NCBI GenBank assembly: GCA_017445245.1
Contig: JAFSUM010000016.1
Location: 1 to 64,000, forward strand
Length of the DNA: 64,000 bases
From: Bacilli bacterium
GTDB lineage: Bacteria; Bacillota_I; Bacilli_A; RFN20; CAG-826
Direction of reading: 5' to 3'
The notes under the pieces were generated by a model. The model worked only from the letters and a program-made list of their open reading frames with translations. It did no database searches and had not been told where the DNA came from. Below are positions 44,663 to 52,298 of this stretch, piece after piece; within the stretch, counting starts at the first letter, position 1, and the number at the start of each line of letters is the position of its first letter. Made by a program: the position numbers and the translations under genes.

Positions 44663-45729
44663 TCGTAAGCCTCCCTTAAAATTTTGAATTGTAGTCCAGC
44701 CAAGAAGGACGCGCCCATGACCGCGTTAACGCAGTCATGGTCCCATCCTTCGAGGTAAATGGTGAATTGAAATGCCTTCGGGGTGTCGCGTTTTAGATAC
44801 ACCGCAAAAGGATTATTCTCGACGTGAGGATCGTCGGATAAATCGCTTAAGGCAAGCGAAGGCTCGGCCTTAAATTTCAGGCCCGCATCCGCGGAGGCCT
44901 GCGCATCGAACATGCACGTAAACGCATGATGACCCGCGTTGAAGCTCGTCGGCTCTCCCACCACAGGGATAGCTTTCTCGGTCGGCTCGGTATAACGGAT
45001 GAAACTCGCATCGTTATATTCGCCGTAAATCACTTCACGGGATATTCCATTTTGATCGACGTAGGAATCGAAGTACTCGTCTTTGAACGTATCGAGAACG
45101 CCGCCGTAATAAGTCATTCCTTCCTTGGTGGGATCGAGGATGAAATATTGATCGTCGTCCATGAAATAAAACGACATACGGGATGCATTATTGATTTGGT
45201 TGAGGCGGTTATAGATTTCCTCTTCCGTCCAGTTTTTGTAGAGGGTCGTTCTCGCGAGCTCGGCGGCCGTGCGCCTATTCGCGAGTTCGTACGCGCGCAC
45301 ATAAGAAAAATCGCGGTCGAGCGTAACATACACGTCGTCGTCGGATTTTAGATAGAGCGTCTGGGTGAAAAAGCCCGTGGTGATTTTATCGGGTGGGTAG
45401 GGTTTGCCGGTGGATGGAGTGTAGTAGCCGCGGTACTCGTAAAACTCGGGAAGCTTGGTCCCATCACGCCACCTGGATTCGAACATCGTCGACACGGGAT
45501 AGAACTTTCCATGCATCGGATTTAGGTCAGATGTGCCGAGTTCACTGACATATTCCCCGTCAATTTCGGTGGAAATAAGGAGGTTGTGTTCGGTTTTTAG
45601 TTTGACTTCGAGGTTCTCAACGGCTACCGAAGACGAGGAAACATACCATGCTAACGAGGTCGAAAAAGAGGCGGCCGTCAAGGCGGTTAGACCAATCAGC
45701 ATTGCCAAAACCCAACCCTTCCGTTCCAT
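44659..45729 (-). CDS. SipW-type surface protein with YLEGWD C-terminal motif
   Basis: 356 residues. The N terminus has a SipW-type signal: a hydrophobic stretch ending in STSLAWYVSSSS, as in TasA/camelysin precursors. The mature part is acidic, rich in Tyr and Asp, and ends with FTIYLEGWDHDCVNAVMG...FLAGLQFKI, a motif shared with the next two upstream surface proteins. No enzyme motif is seen. Probably secreted and attached or polymerised outside the cell after cleavage by the SipW-like enzyme of the operon. Confidence 0.8.
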   Translation of the reverse strand: MERKGWVLAMLIGLTALTAASFSTSLAWYVSSSSVAVENLEVKLKTEHNLLISTEIDGEYVSELGTSDLNPMHGKFYPVSTMFESRWRDGTKLPEFYEYRGYYTPSTGKPYPPDKITTGFFTQTLYLKSDDDVYVTLDRDFSYVRAYELANRRTAAELARTTLYKNWTEEEIYNRLNQINNASRMSFYFMDDDQYFILDPTKEGMTYYGGVLDTFKDEYFDSYVDQNGISREVIYGEYNDASFIRYTEPTEKAIPVVGEPTSFNAGHHAFTCMFDAQASADAGLKFKAEPSLALSDLSDDPHVENNPFAVYLKRDTPKAFQFTIYLEGWDHDCVNAVMGASFLAGLQFKILREAYE

Positions 45730-45731
45730 GG

Positions 45732-46862
45732 TTATACCCTGTTGATCTGGAAGCGTAAGCCAAGGTTAAAAGAGTGACCGATTTCGTTATCAATGACGGC
45801 ATGGTCCCATCCTTCTAGGTAAATAGTTACGTCAAGGCGCGCAACCGCATCAGCTGTGTTGCTGGTGCGCGTAAGAGGCGTGCCGCCGCTGAGGTTGCCA
45901 TCGCCATCGTCAGTCGGTTTGATCGTCTCAAGTGTCTGATATTGGGCTAGTTTCGGCGCACAGGCGGTTACGGCGGACGTGTTGTAATAATTCACGCCCT
46001 TCTTATGCTCGGCCACGAAAGTCGATTTCGCCGTCTGACCGGTCTGATTTACGTCATCGAAGACGCTAGGGTTATCAAAATCATTTTCCGCGCTGGCGAT
46101 ACCGGTAACGACCGGAGTATTCGTGTAATCCCCATAAATGATTTCGGTACCGTCGTCATCGTCATAGGCGCCATTCACGTCAAGATCCAGAGGGCCGGCA
46201 ACTTTCGTATAGCCGAGAACCGTCGATTCCGAAGAAGGATTCAAGACAAAGTCGTTGCTGCCTTCCGAAAAATAAAGGCGGACGGCTTCACGGATGTGTT
46301 CCGTTGAGCCAGAAGCGGCGATGTTGACGCCTGTAAGCCAAATATCGGCCTGCTTAGCATAGTTGCCGTTCGCATCGATGATGCGGAAAACAAAGGGGAC
46401 GTGCGAATAGTTTGCCGGGGAGGCGAGCTGTGTCATCAAAGGCGTGCCACGCACCGGCGAACGATACAAAGCAAAAGAGGTGCCGTCGTATTCGCGGGTA
46501 GTGACTGGTTTGAGCTCGTTTATCGCATACCTATTCTCTTTTATCAGGTAGGCCTGGATGATTTCAGAACTAAAACCAGAGCCGGCCTTAGCCCAATAAT
46601 ACTTGTAGCTCTCCCCTGCCACGTCTTCTACGGTCAGGTTAAAGCCACGGTCGTCACCATGATCATCTACGGTGAAATCTTGATCGCTGACTAGTCCGAT
46701 CTGCAATTGGATGGATTCGGCGACCGAGGTGCCACTGTAGGTGATTGCAACTCGGGTGGAGTATGCATACCAAGCGATACTACCGGAAATGGTACCGGCA
46801 AAAGCGGCGACAAGTCCCATGGACATCAAAGCGACAAGCGCACGACGTGTGGTCTTCTTCAT
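45732..46862 (-). CDS. SipW-type surface protein with YLEGWD C-terminal motif
   Basis: 376 residues from the ATG at 46862, which has AGGAGG nine bases upstream. Signal region GTISGSIAWYAYSTRV closely resembles that of the next upstream gene (GSISGTVAWFQYSTRS), so the two are related. The mature part is Ser/Thr/Asp-rich, and the C terminus reads VTIYLEGWDHAVIDNEIG...FNLGLRFQI. Function as a structural surface protein is inferred from the signal type and operon. Two bases separate it from the downstream gene. Confidence 0.82.
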   Translation of the reverse strand: MKKTTRRALVALMSMGLVAAFAGTISGSIAWYAYSTRVAITYSGTSVAESIQLQIGLVSDQDFTVDDHGDDRGFNLTVEDVAGESYKYYWAKAGSGFSSEIIQAYLIKENRYAINELKPVTTREYDGTSFALYRSPVRGTPLMTQLASPANYSHVPFVFRIIDANGNYAKQADIWLTGVNIAASGSTEHIREAVRLYFSEGSNDFVLNPSSESTVLGYTKVAGPLDLDVNGAYDDDDGTEIIYGDYTNTPVVTGIASAENDFDNPSVFDDVNQTGQTAKSTFVAEHKKGVNYYNTSAVTACAPKLAQYQTLETIKPTDDGDGNLSGGTPLTRTSNTADAVARLDVTIYLEGWDHAVIDNEIGHSFNLGLRFQINRV

Positions 46863-46903
46863 GCTAGTACCTCCTTTCCTAAAGTATACGTGTAACAAAA
46901 CCC

Positions 46904-46942
46904 GTGCGCGGGCAAAGTCGCGTATGCGGCCTTGCCCGGCAC
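46904..46942 (-). promoter_or_regulatory. intergenic hairpin after the second surface-protein gene
   Basis: In the 120-base gap, GTGC-CGGGCAAG (minus strand) pairs with CTTTGCCCG-CGCAC to give a strong GC-rich hairpin, followed by GGGTTTTG. It could stabilise the upstream mRNA or act as a partial terminator, making the first two surface proteins more abundant than the rest. A TATACT that could serve an internal promoter follows near 46883. Confidence 0.6.
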
Positions 46943-46982
46943 AAATTCGTTTTATGAAATCAAAGAATGATTCAAAAGCTGA

Positions 46983-48416
46983 TTAGTGATCAGCGTGGGC
47001 GTCAGCGCTGAAACGAACACCGACGTTGAACTGGGAACCAATGTACTTGGCAGCATCCCAGAGAGCGGACGGGGTTCCGCCAAGCTCTTTCCAACCTTCG
47101 AGATAAATCTTGAGTTCAACACGGAGGTTGTTGGTGGCGGAAGTCGCACCGATGGGCTGGCCAACGATGGCATAGGGATCAGAATCATCCGCAATGCCTT
47201 TGACAGCGGTCGCAACAGGGCTCAAGCCATAGGAAACCGCGGAATTGGTGTGCGTGTTGGCGGGAACGGTAACGACAAGGGTGTTGCCGTTATCGGGCGT
47301 GCCGGTCACGGCGATACCATATTGAGAGAGTTCGACATTTGTCGATTCAAGTTGCCAATGCTTTTCAGCCTGAACATAAGTGAAGGTGTAATCTCCGGCC
47401 GTCGTGCCGTTTTTGGCGAGGAACCAGTCCGTATCAACGGTCGGAGCGGAAAGGCCGGCACCAGAACCAACGGCAATCGTGGCGGCGTCGTGCTGGTGGC
47501 CATAAAGAATCTGGCCGCCCTTATCCCAAGCAAAATCGCCAAAGGTATCAATCACATCGTCTTTGTTCAAATCGAGAGTGCCATAAGTCTGAACGGCAAG
47601 ACCATCTTTGGAGAAGGTTCCGTAGTCGGACCAGTGGGCACCATCATCGGCGCTGGCACGGATGGCGACACGAAGAGCAGAAGTGATATCTTCTTTGCCA
47701 TCGACGGCCTTAAGAGCCATGTCGATTTTGGAGACATAGATGTTTTTCGCCAAAGTGGAAACAGAGGCTTCGCCGTCGACATCTTTGACACGAAGTTCAA
47801 GAGGAATAGTAACGAAGTCCGAGGTCTTGGCCTTCTTCCAAGAAGACATGCTCGGATACTGGTAGACGGGATTGCGATAGAGGTCACCAGCAATGGCGCC
47901 TTCCGCGAGTTCGCCGGAAGTGACCGGCCTAACGGTGTCCCAGGCGTCAGAGATGACGAGGATATATCCATTGGCAGCGGGGCTGGTGGGGGGAGTGATG
48001 CCATAGGTCGCGAGGTTCACTTCAGCGCCGTTGAAGAGCCACTTGGCTCCGTCATAGCTGAATTTGTACTCGCCACCATGGGCAAGCTGGGTGAGGAAAG
48101 TGGCTTGGGTAATGGTCACATCGGTTCCGCTGGATGCGCCAGGGGCAAAATACTCGCCCTTGACGGCCTGCAAAGCAGTTTTGATGGTATCGGAATTGAG
48201 GTCAGAAGCCCAACCGACTTCGGCACCTTGTCCGCTCTTATAGAGACGGATCTGAAGGTTTTCCGTGCAGTGGGTGGAGGCACCGGTGAAAGCAACGGTG
48301 CTACGAGTGCTGTATTGGAACCAAGCCACAGTGCCCGAGATGGAGCCGACAACGCCGGCACCAAGGGCCACGGTCATCATCGTGACCGCAACTTTACTGA
48401 AAAGATTAGTTTTCAT
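46983..48416 (-). CDS. SipW-type surface protein, major subunit candidate
   Basis: 477 residues. N-terminal KTNLFSKVAV then a hydrophobic segment with GSISGTVAWFQYSTRS, the SipW-type signal. The mature protein is rich in Ala, Gly, Thr and Asp, and includes two similar segments (GGEYKFSYDGAKWLFNGAEV... and GDYTFTYVQAEKHWQLESTNV...), each ending in a short YGI strand, which look like a duplicated beta unit. The C terminus is LKIYLEGWKELG...FNVGVRFS. Second gene of the riboswitch operon and followed by a hairpin, suggesting high expression. Confidence 0.82.
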   Translation of the reverse strand: MKTNLFSKVAVTMMTVALGAGVVGSISGTVAWFQYSTRSTVAFTGASTHCTENLQIRLYKSGQGAEVGWASDLNSDTIKTALQAVKGEYFAPGASSGTDVTITQATFLTQLAHGGEYKFSYDGAKWLFNGAEVNLATYGITPPTSPAANGYILVISDAWDTVRPVTSGELAEGAIAGDLYRNPVYQYPSMSSWKKAKTSDFVTIPLELRVKDVDGEASVSTLAKNIYVSKIDMALKAVDGKEDITSALRVAIRASADDGAHWSDYGTFSKDGLAVQTYGTLDLNKDDVIDTFGDFAWDKGGQILYGHQHDAATIAVGSGAGLSAPTVDTDWFLAKNGTTAGDYTFTYVQAEKHWQLESTNVELSQYGIAVTGTPDNGNTLVVTVPANTHTNSAVSYGLSPVATAVKGIADDSDPYAIVGQPIGATSATNNLRVELKIYLEGWKELGGTPSALWDAAKYIGSQFNVGVRFSADAHADH

Positions 48417-49221
48417 AAGCGTTAATATTAACTCCTAATTTAAGACTTGCTCCTTTTGGGGGGTCGCCAACGGATTGGGGGTCGTAACCTTCCAACCACA
48501 TGACTACCGTAACGCGACGCACATCGTTAGGCGCGAACATGGGGACGATATAGTCTGTCACCACTTCCGAGGATTTAAATTTCTCGGAGAGCGGGTGATC
48601 CTCGTCTTCAGTGTCGTTAAACGGATATTCAGCAACGAACTCCTGCATCGTCGGCGTGCCGTCGGCTTTGTAATTCACCTCGGCGGCCTCCTTTGCAAAG
48701 ACACTTACGTTCGAATGATCGTCAGGGTCACTCTTGTTGTCATAAATCATGACTCTGATGGTGTCTTCAAGCGATCGTCCATCAGACGCCGGCTTGTTCT
48801 CGACGATGTTGTAACTGATCTTGTATTGAGCAATGTTCGTTCCAACATTCTTAACGAAGAACGTGTATTTGAAGTAGTTGAAGGACGTGACTTCATTCGT
48901 CGTCGGGTTGCGATTCGCCCCATAGGTATACGGGGTGTCCTCGTTATCGAGGATGGTCGCATCGGGAAGACGTCCGTACGTCCACTCTTCGTAAGCAGGC
49001 AAACTTTCAAGACGAAGCAAGGACTGCGGATTATCAAACGTGGAGGATTCGCATAGTGCCAGGTTCACGTCGCCATTGTTGACGGTAACCGTGAATGTCC
49101 CAACGAATCGGCCAAGGAAAGCAACGATCGCGAATACCGAAACACCCATAGCTCCTATGGATGTGCCGATAGCCACGACACGCTTCCTTTTCCGTTTTTT
49201 CACGTAGTCGAGTTCGTACAT
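48406..49221 (-). CDS. SipW-type surface protein, first gene of the riboswitch operon
   Basis: 271 residues from the ATG at 49221. A GTG at 49251 is an alternative start; neither has an ideal ribosome binding site (AGGAG lies 14 bases before the ATG), so the start is uncertain. After a basic segment (KKRKRKRVV) comes a membrane segment ending FLGRFVGTFTVTV, the SipW-type signal pattern. The mature domain has TasA-like features (FFVKNVGTNIAQYKISY) and ends VVMWLEGYDPQSVG, a variant of the C-terminal motif of its neighbours. Overlaps the next gene by 11 bases. Confidence 0.75.
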   Translation of the reverse strand: MYELDYVKKRKRKRVVAIGTSIGAMGVSVFAIVAFLGRFVGTFTVTVNNGDVNLALCESSTFDNPQSLLRLESLPAYEEWTYGRLPDATILDNEDTPYTYGANRNPTTNEVTSFNYFKYTFFVKNVGTNIAQYKISYNIVENKPASDGRSLEDTIRVMIYDNKSDPDDHSNVSVFAKEAAEVNYKADGTPTMQEFVAEYPFNDTEDEDHPLSEKFKSSEVVTDYIVPMFAPNDVRRVTVVMWLEGYDPQSVGDPPKGASLKLGVNINAYEN

Positions 49222-49267
49222 AAACGATTTGCGCGCTCCTTTTTGGAGCACATTTGTCCCATTGAGA

Positions 49268-49307
49268 ATAAATAAACGCCAGTGCCTATCATCCAGTGTT
49301 ACTGGCG
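49268..49307 (-). terminator. riboswitch-controlled terminator
   Basis: On the minus strand CGCCAGT and ACTGGCG arms are followed by TTTATTTATT. The 3' arm region (AGGCACTGGC) can alternatively pair with GCCAGCTGCCT at the end of the aptamer, so terminator formation and aptamer folding compete. Confidence 0.7.
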
Positions 49308-49317
49308 GGATTTACTC

Positions 49318-49395
49318 CCTTAAGGCAGCTGGCTATCTATCTCTAGACCCTTTAGCTTTGCGTCGCCAGGTCGCCCTGGGTTTGCTTTTAGCTCG
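49318..49395 (-). ncRNA. GEMM-I cyclic di-GMP riboswitch aptamer
   Basis: On the minus strand the GEMM-I core is clear: AAAGCAAACC, a P2 stem CCAGG-GCGA-CCTGG with a GNRA tetraloop, GACGCAAAGC, AAAGGGTC and GATAGCCAGCTGCC. A promoter lies immediately upstream and a terminator just downstream. The 3' strand of the aptamer is also the 5' arm of an alternative terminator, so ligand binding should favour read-through. It precedes ten co-directional genes ending at 33369. Sequence match is strong; the ON direction is inference. Confidence 0.93.
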
Positions 49396-49400
49396 CGTTT

Positions 49401-49429
49401 AATATACACACCTGATTTTCGATTGACAA
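49401..49429 (-). promoter_or_regulatory. promoter of the ten-gene surface operon
   Basis: On the minus strand TTGTCA (49429-49424), a 17-base spacer and TATATT (49406-49401) form a good sigma-A promoter, placing the transcript start just before the riboswitch. Confidence 0.8.
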
Positions 49430-49472
49430 TAGTTAAATTTCCCCTATCAAAGATAGAGATGGATTGATCCAT

Positions 49473-49508
49473 AAAGAAAGGCGCCCCACCTCATTCGGGG
49501 GCGCCTTT
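49473..49508 (-). terminator. terminator after the small membrane protein gene
   Basis: GGCGCCCC and GGGGCGCC form an eight-base stem with a ten-base loop and TTTCTTT follows on the minus strand. It separates this gene from the riboswitch promoter. Confidence 0.8.
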
Positions 49509-49520
49509 GGCGATTGTGTC

Positions 49521-49877
49521 TTACTTTTCGTCGGTCTGACCGAGTTCCTCAAGAAGTTCCTTGCGGAGGGCTTCTTTTTGTTCATCGGACAGATCTTCAA
49601 CCTTAACCGGTTCCTTGCGCGTGGACTTACGAACATACCAAACAAGAAGAATAATATTGCCCGCAAGAAGCAAGAACAGAGGAACGACAAAGGCCGGAAG
49701 ATAGACGTTCGTCGCATTCTGAGCAAGATAAGCGAAGAGACCACCTTGCGCTACGATGTCTTGGATGTCTTTGCCAACGACGTTCGCTAACATGATGATG
49801 TTAAAGACGGACAGACCGAGGGTTAGGATCGCGTCCAAGGCGAGCAGCGTAATATATAGAGGTTTCTTGTTTTTCAT
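49521..49877 (-). CDS. small membrane protein with SDEQK helical tail
   Basis: 118 residues, two membrane helices (about 8-33 and 58-82) and a cytoplasmic tail ending LSDEQKEALRKELLEELG. That tail matches the motif repeated three times in the SipW-like peptidase tail (SDEEKQRLRQQML), which suggests a shared partner or self-association. No family recognised. It lies 84 bases after a SipW-type surface-protein gene on the same strand; co-transcription is possible but a TATGAT element in the gap could give it its own promoter. Confidence 0.75.
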   Translation of the reverse strand: MKNKKPLYITLLALDAILTLGLSVFNIIMLANVVGKDIQDIVAQGGLFAYLAQNATNVYLPAFVVPLFLLLAGNIILLVWYVRKSTRKEPVKVEDLSDEQKEALRKELLEELGQTDEK

Positions 49878-49961
49878 TTTGCTCAGGAAATTGGGCTATT
49901 CATTATCATAATCGTGGCTCTAACGAAATTCCACAACCATTTTTGCCCACAAAACAACGGA

Positions 49962-50882
49962 TTACCCGTTGGTACGAGTGTAGAAGGCCAGCGAGGTCGC
50001 AACGGTATCCAAAGAGGCAGCGTTGACAACGTTGGCGTCAGTGCCTTCGAACCAAGCGACACAGGTGAAGCCAAGTTTGCTCGAACCGGAAGTGTAGTTC
50101 CTGAAACCACCAAGGCAGATGTCAGCGGTCGCAGAACCGGTGTTGCCGTCTGTGATTACCGTGGTGTTGTTCATGTCGATGAGGGTGGGGGCGGCGTAGG
50201 AAGCCGGGGTCGTTGCGCCAGCGCCGCTAACATAGGTGCAGCCGGTGGACTCCTGCTTATCCGCCCAAACACGGGTGTTTTCCACATTAGTGGAAGTGGT
50301 AACGTTCGTGTCAGTGTTCGGATAGAACGCGATGCGGAAGCCTTTGTTCGTGTTTAAGGTATAGGTTCCGGTCGGAACAGTCGGGGTCATCGAGCTACCC
50401 GCCATATCGAGGTAGAGGTTCATCGCAGTACCAGCGGAGGCCGAAACGGGAAGAGTATACGTAAAGTTCATTTGCCAGGTGATGGCGTAATAAACGGTAT
50501 GGGATCCCGCGGTATCAGTATAACGACCAGCTTCGATCGTGCCAGAGACGGCGCCGCCATTGGCGGCAACCGAAGCCTTTTCGGCGAAGTTGCCAGCACT
50601 CGTCTGAACGTAAACCTTGCCATTCGTATGGTTAAAAGAGCCATGGGTGAGCTCGGCGCCTTCAGTAACGGAAATCGTCTCACCGGTCAGCGTCGTACCC
50701 GTTCCTGCAACCATCGCGCAGCTAAGGTCACCGTCCAAACGAACAACTTTGAAGGTCGAAATGTTCGTACTGAACGTGGTAGTTGCGGAGAACCATGCGA
50801 CGGTTCCTCCAACAGAGCCAGCCGCTGCAAGGAGCAGGGTGGCCATTGCAGGAACTATCAACAATGACTTTTTAAGTTTCAT
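49962..50882 (-). CDS. SipW-type surface protein (solo unit)
   Basis: 306 residues with AAGGAG before the ATG. Signal region AAAGSVGGTVAWFSATTTF is a textbook SipW-type signal. The mature part is very rich in Thr, Gly and Ala, with Asn-Thr runs, and ends CVAWFEGTDANVVNAAS...LAFYT, a variant of the YLEGWD ending. It has its own promoter (51030-51058) and a 140-base structured leader. Likely a secreted structural protein. Confidence 0.8.
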   Translation of the reverse strand: MKLKKSLLIVPAMATLLLAAAGSVGGTVAWFSATTTFSTNISTFKVVRLDGDLSCAMVAGTGTTLTGETISVTEGAELTHGSFNHTNGKVYVQTSAGNFAEKASVAANGGAVSGTIEAGRYTDTAGSHTVYYAITWQMNFTYTLPVSASAGTAMNLYLDMAGSSMTPTVPTGTYTLNTNKGFRIAFYPNTDTNVTTSTNVENTRVWADKQESTGCTYVSGAGATTPASYAAPTLIDMNNTTVITDGNTGSATADICLGGFRNYTSGSSKLGFTCVAWFEGTDANVVNAASLDTVATSLAFYTRTNG

Positions 50883-50982
50883 ATTGTTTTAACTCCTTAG
50901 AATGAAATGTCGTTATTAACGACAAAATCGTCCAAAGATTTCTCTAAGAACGGATGATAGGTGTTAGAACATGCATCGCACA

Positions 50983-51058
50983 TACCGTCGGAGCTTGGGA
51001 CTTCCCCGCCGCTTTTGCTTTGCGAGAACAATTTACCCTGCCTTTTTCCTATCGTCAA
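50983..51058 (-). promoter_or_regulatory. promoter and structured leader of unknown class
   Basis: On the minus strand TTGACG (51058-51053), a 17-base spacer and TAAATT (51035-51030) make a good promoter. The transcript would start with TCGCAAAGCAAAAGC then GGCGGGGAAGTCCC, and TCGCA can pair with TGCGA some 50 bases on. Nearer the gene a TGTCGTTA/TAACGACA inverted repeat precedes the AAGGAG site. It is not the GEMM-I consensus and I do not recognise it. The 50883-51156 gap holds no gene. Confidence 0.5.
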
Positions 51059-51116
51059 CCCTTTTTCTTCATACTAGTTTTTCTTCGATGGCATCTGATA
51101 AATTCAGCAAGCAAAA

Positions 51117-51146
51117 AGAAAACGCCGGGTCAATCGACGTTACAAA
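51117..51146 (-). terminator. terminator of the GGDEF gene
   Basis: On the minus strand AACGTCG pairs with CGGCGTT (one G-T pair) and TTCTTTTTG follows, ten bases after the stop codon. Confidence 0.65.
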
Positions 51147-51156
51147 CCGCCCTCCC

Positions 51157-52233
51157 CTACTCGGCGGAGACCATGTCTTTGCCACTGTGCTTGCTGATGT
51201 AGAGTTGCTTGTCCGCCGCTTTGACGAATTCGTCCAAATCGGCTGGCACGGTAACCCTGCCGACGTAAAGACCAATCGAAATCGATAGTCTTAATTCGGG
51301 CACGGATTTTAGCCTGATGTCTTCCACCGCTTTAATCAGGCGGTTGGCTTCTTCCAATAAGGGCTCTTTCTCTGCCTTGGGCTCGAGGACGAGGAATTCA
51401 TCCCCTGCATAACGGATCAGGGTTGTCGGATTACAAGAACGCATCGCATTGGCAACGGCGATCAACGCATCATTCCCGACGGGATGACCGTATTTATCAT
51501 TGATTTGTTTTAGGCCATCCAAGTCGATAAAGAGTACGCCTAGGTTTTCACCATAATGGACATGCTGTTCCAGGGTCGCCCCGTAATGAACGTAATACGA
51601 ATGGTTTAACAAATCCGTTAACGAATCCTTGAAAGCGAGTTCGCGATATTTGACCGCGTATTGACGCACGGAGTTCTCAATCATTTGCCTCGTCGCGGCC
51701 GTAATGAAGGAAATAATGGCCGCGAAGACCAAGACGATGATAAACGTACAGCGGAAGCCGGTATCGATCGCGGGGTTGTTTCCATTGAAGGCGGGGATGG
51801 CCAAATAAAAAATGGATTGGATAATCACCAGCCCCGAAACGACGAGGCCTGGAACGATTTCGAACAAAAGGATGGCCGCCATGATCGCGCCAGGGAGATA
51901 GAAGAGCAGATATACCATCTCGTTCGAGACAATGAGAAGGCAGAAGGTGCTCAACGCGCCGATAACAACCCCAACCCAGGACAATACATCATAGATTGTC
52001 TTGTTGAACCGTTTCCAGCAAATGATCGTGGCTAAGATCCCGAGGAAGCACGCGGACGCACAAAGGAAAGTGATACCCGTGTAGATAGGATTGTAGTCAT
52101 GAATGACATCGACGATCGCACAATAAAGGGAGCAGCCGAAAAGCAATGTAAAGATGCTGACGAGGCATACGGCTTGCCGCCGTTCGCGGCTCGTCAAATA
52201 AAAACCGACTTTTCCCCAGAAATGGTGCATGGT
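51157..52233 (-). CDS. membrane GGDEF-domain diguanylate cyclase
   Basis: 358 residues from the ATG at 52233; upstream in-frame codons lie within the promoter (TGGTATGAT near 52256). Six membrane helices occupy residues 20-190. The GGDEF domain follows (DSLTDLLNHSYY, FIDLDGLKQINDKYGHPVGND, RYAGDEFLVL, SISIG). The active loop is AGDEF instead of GGDEF, a variant found in some active cyclases. It probably makes cyclic di-GMP from two GTP in response to a membrane cue. Lies between the two surface-protein operons. Confidence 0.9.
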   Translation of the reverse strand, partial: TMHHFWGKVGFYLTSRERRQAVCLVSIFTLLFGCSLYCAIVDVIHDYNPIYTGITFLCASACFLGILATIICWKRFNKTIYDVLSWVGVVIGALSTFCLLIVSNEMVYLLFYLPGAIMAAILLFEIVPGLVVSGLVIIQSIFYLAIPAFNGNNPAIDTGFRCTFIIVLVFAAIISFITAATRQMIENSVRQYAVKYRELAFKDSLTDLLNHSYYVHYGATLEQHVHYGENLGVLFIDLDGLKQINDKYGHPVGNDALIAVANAMRSCNPTTLIRYAGDEFLVLEPKAEKEPLLEEANRLIKAVEDIRLKSVPELRLSISIGLYVGRVTVPADLDEFVKAADKQLYISKHSGKDMVSAE

Positions 52234-52298
52234 ATTTGTTTTCGCCCAATCATCATACCACTTTAGGAAAAGCGCGGGCAAACGCGTACGTACGGATA

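Noticed and set aside
50983-51023. third GEMM-I riboswitch
   Set aside because: CGCAAAGC resembles part of the motif but the GCAAACC strand, the GNRA stem and the GGGTC...GCC segment are missing.
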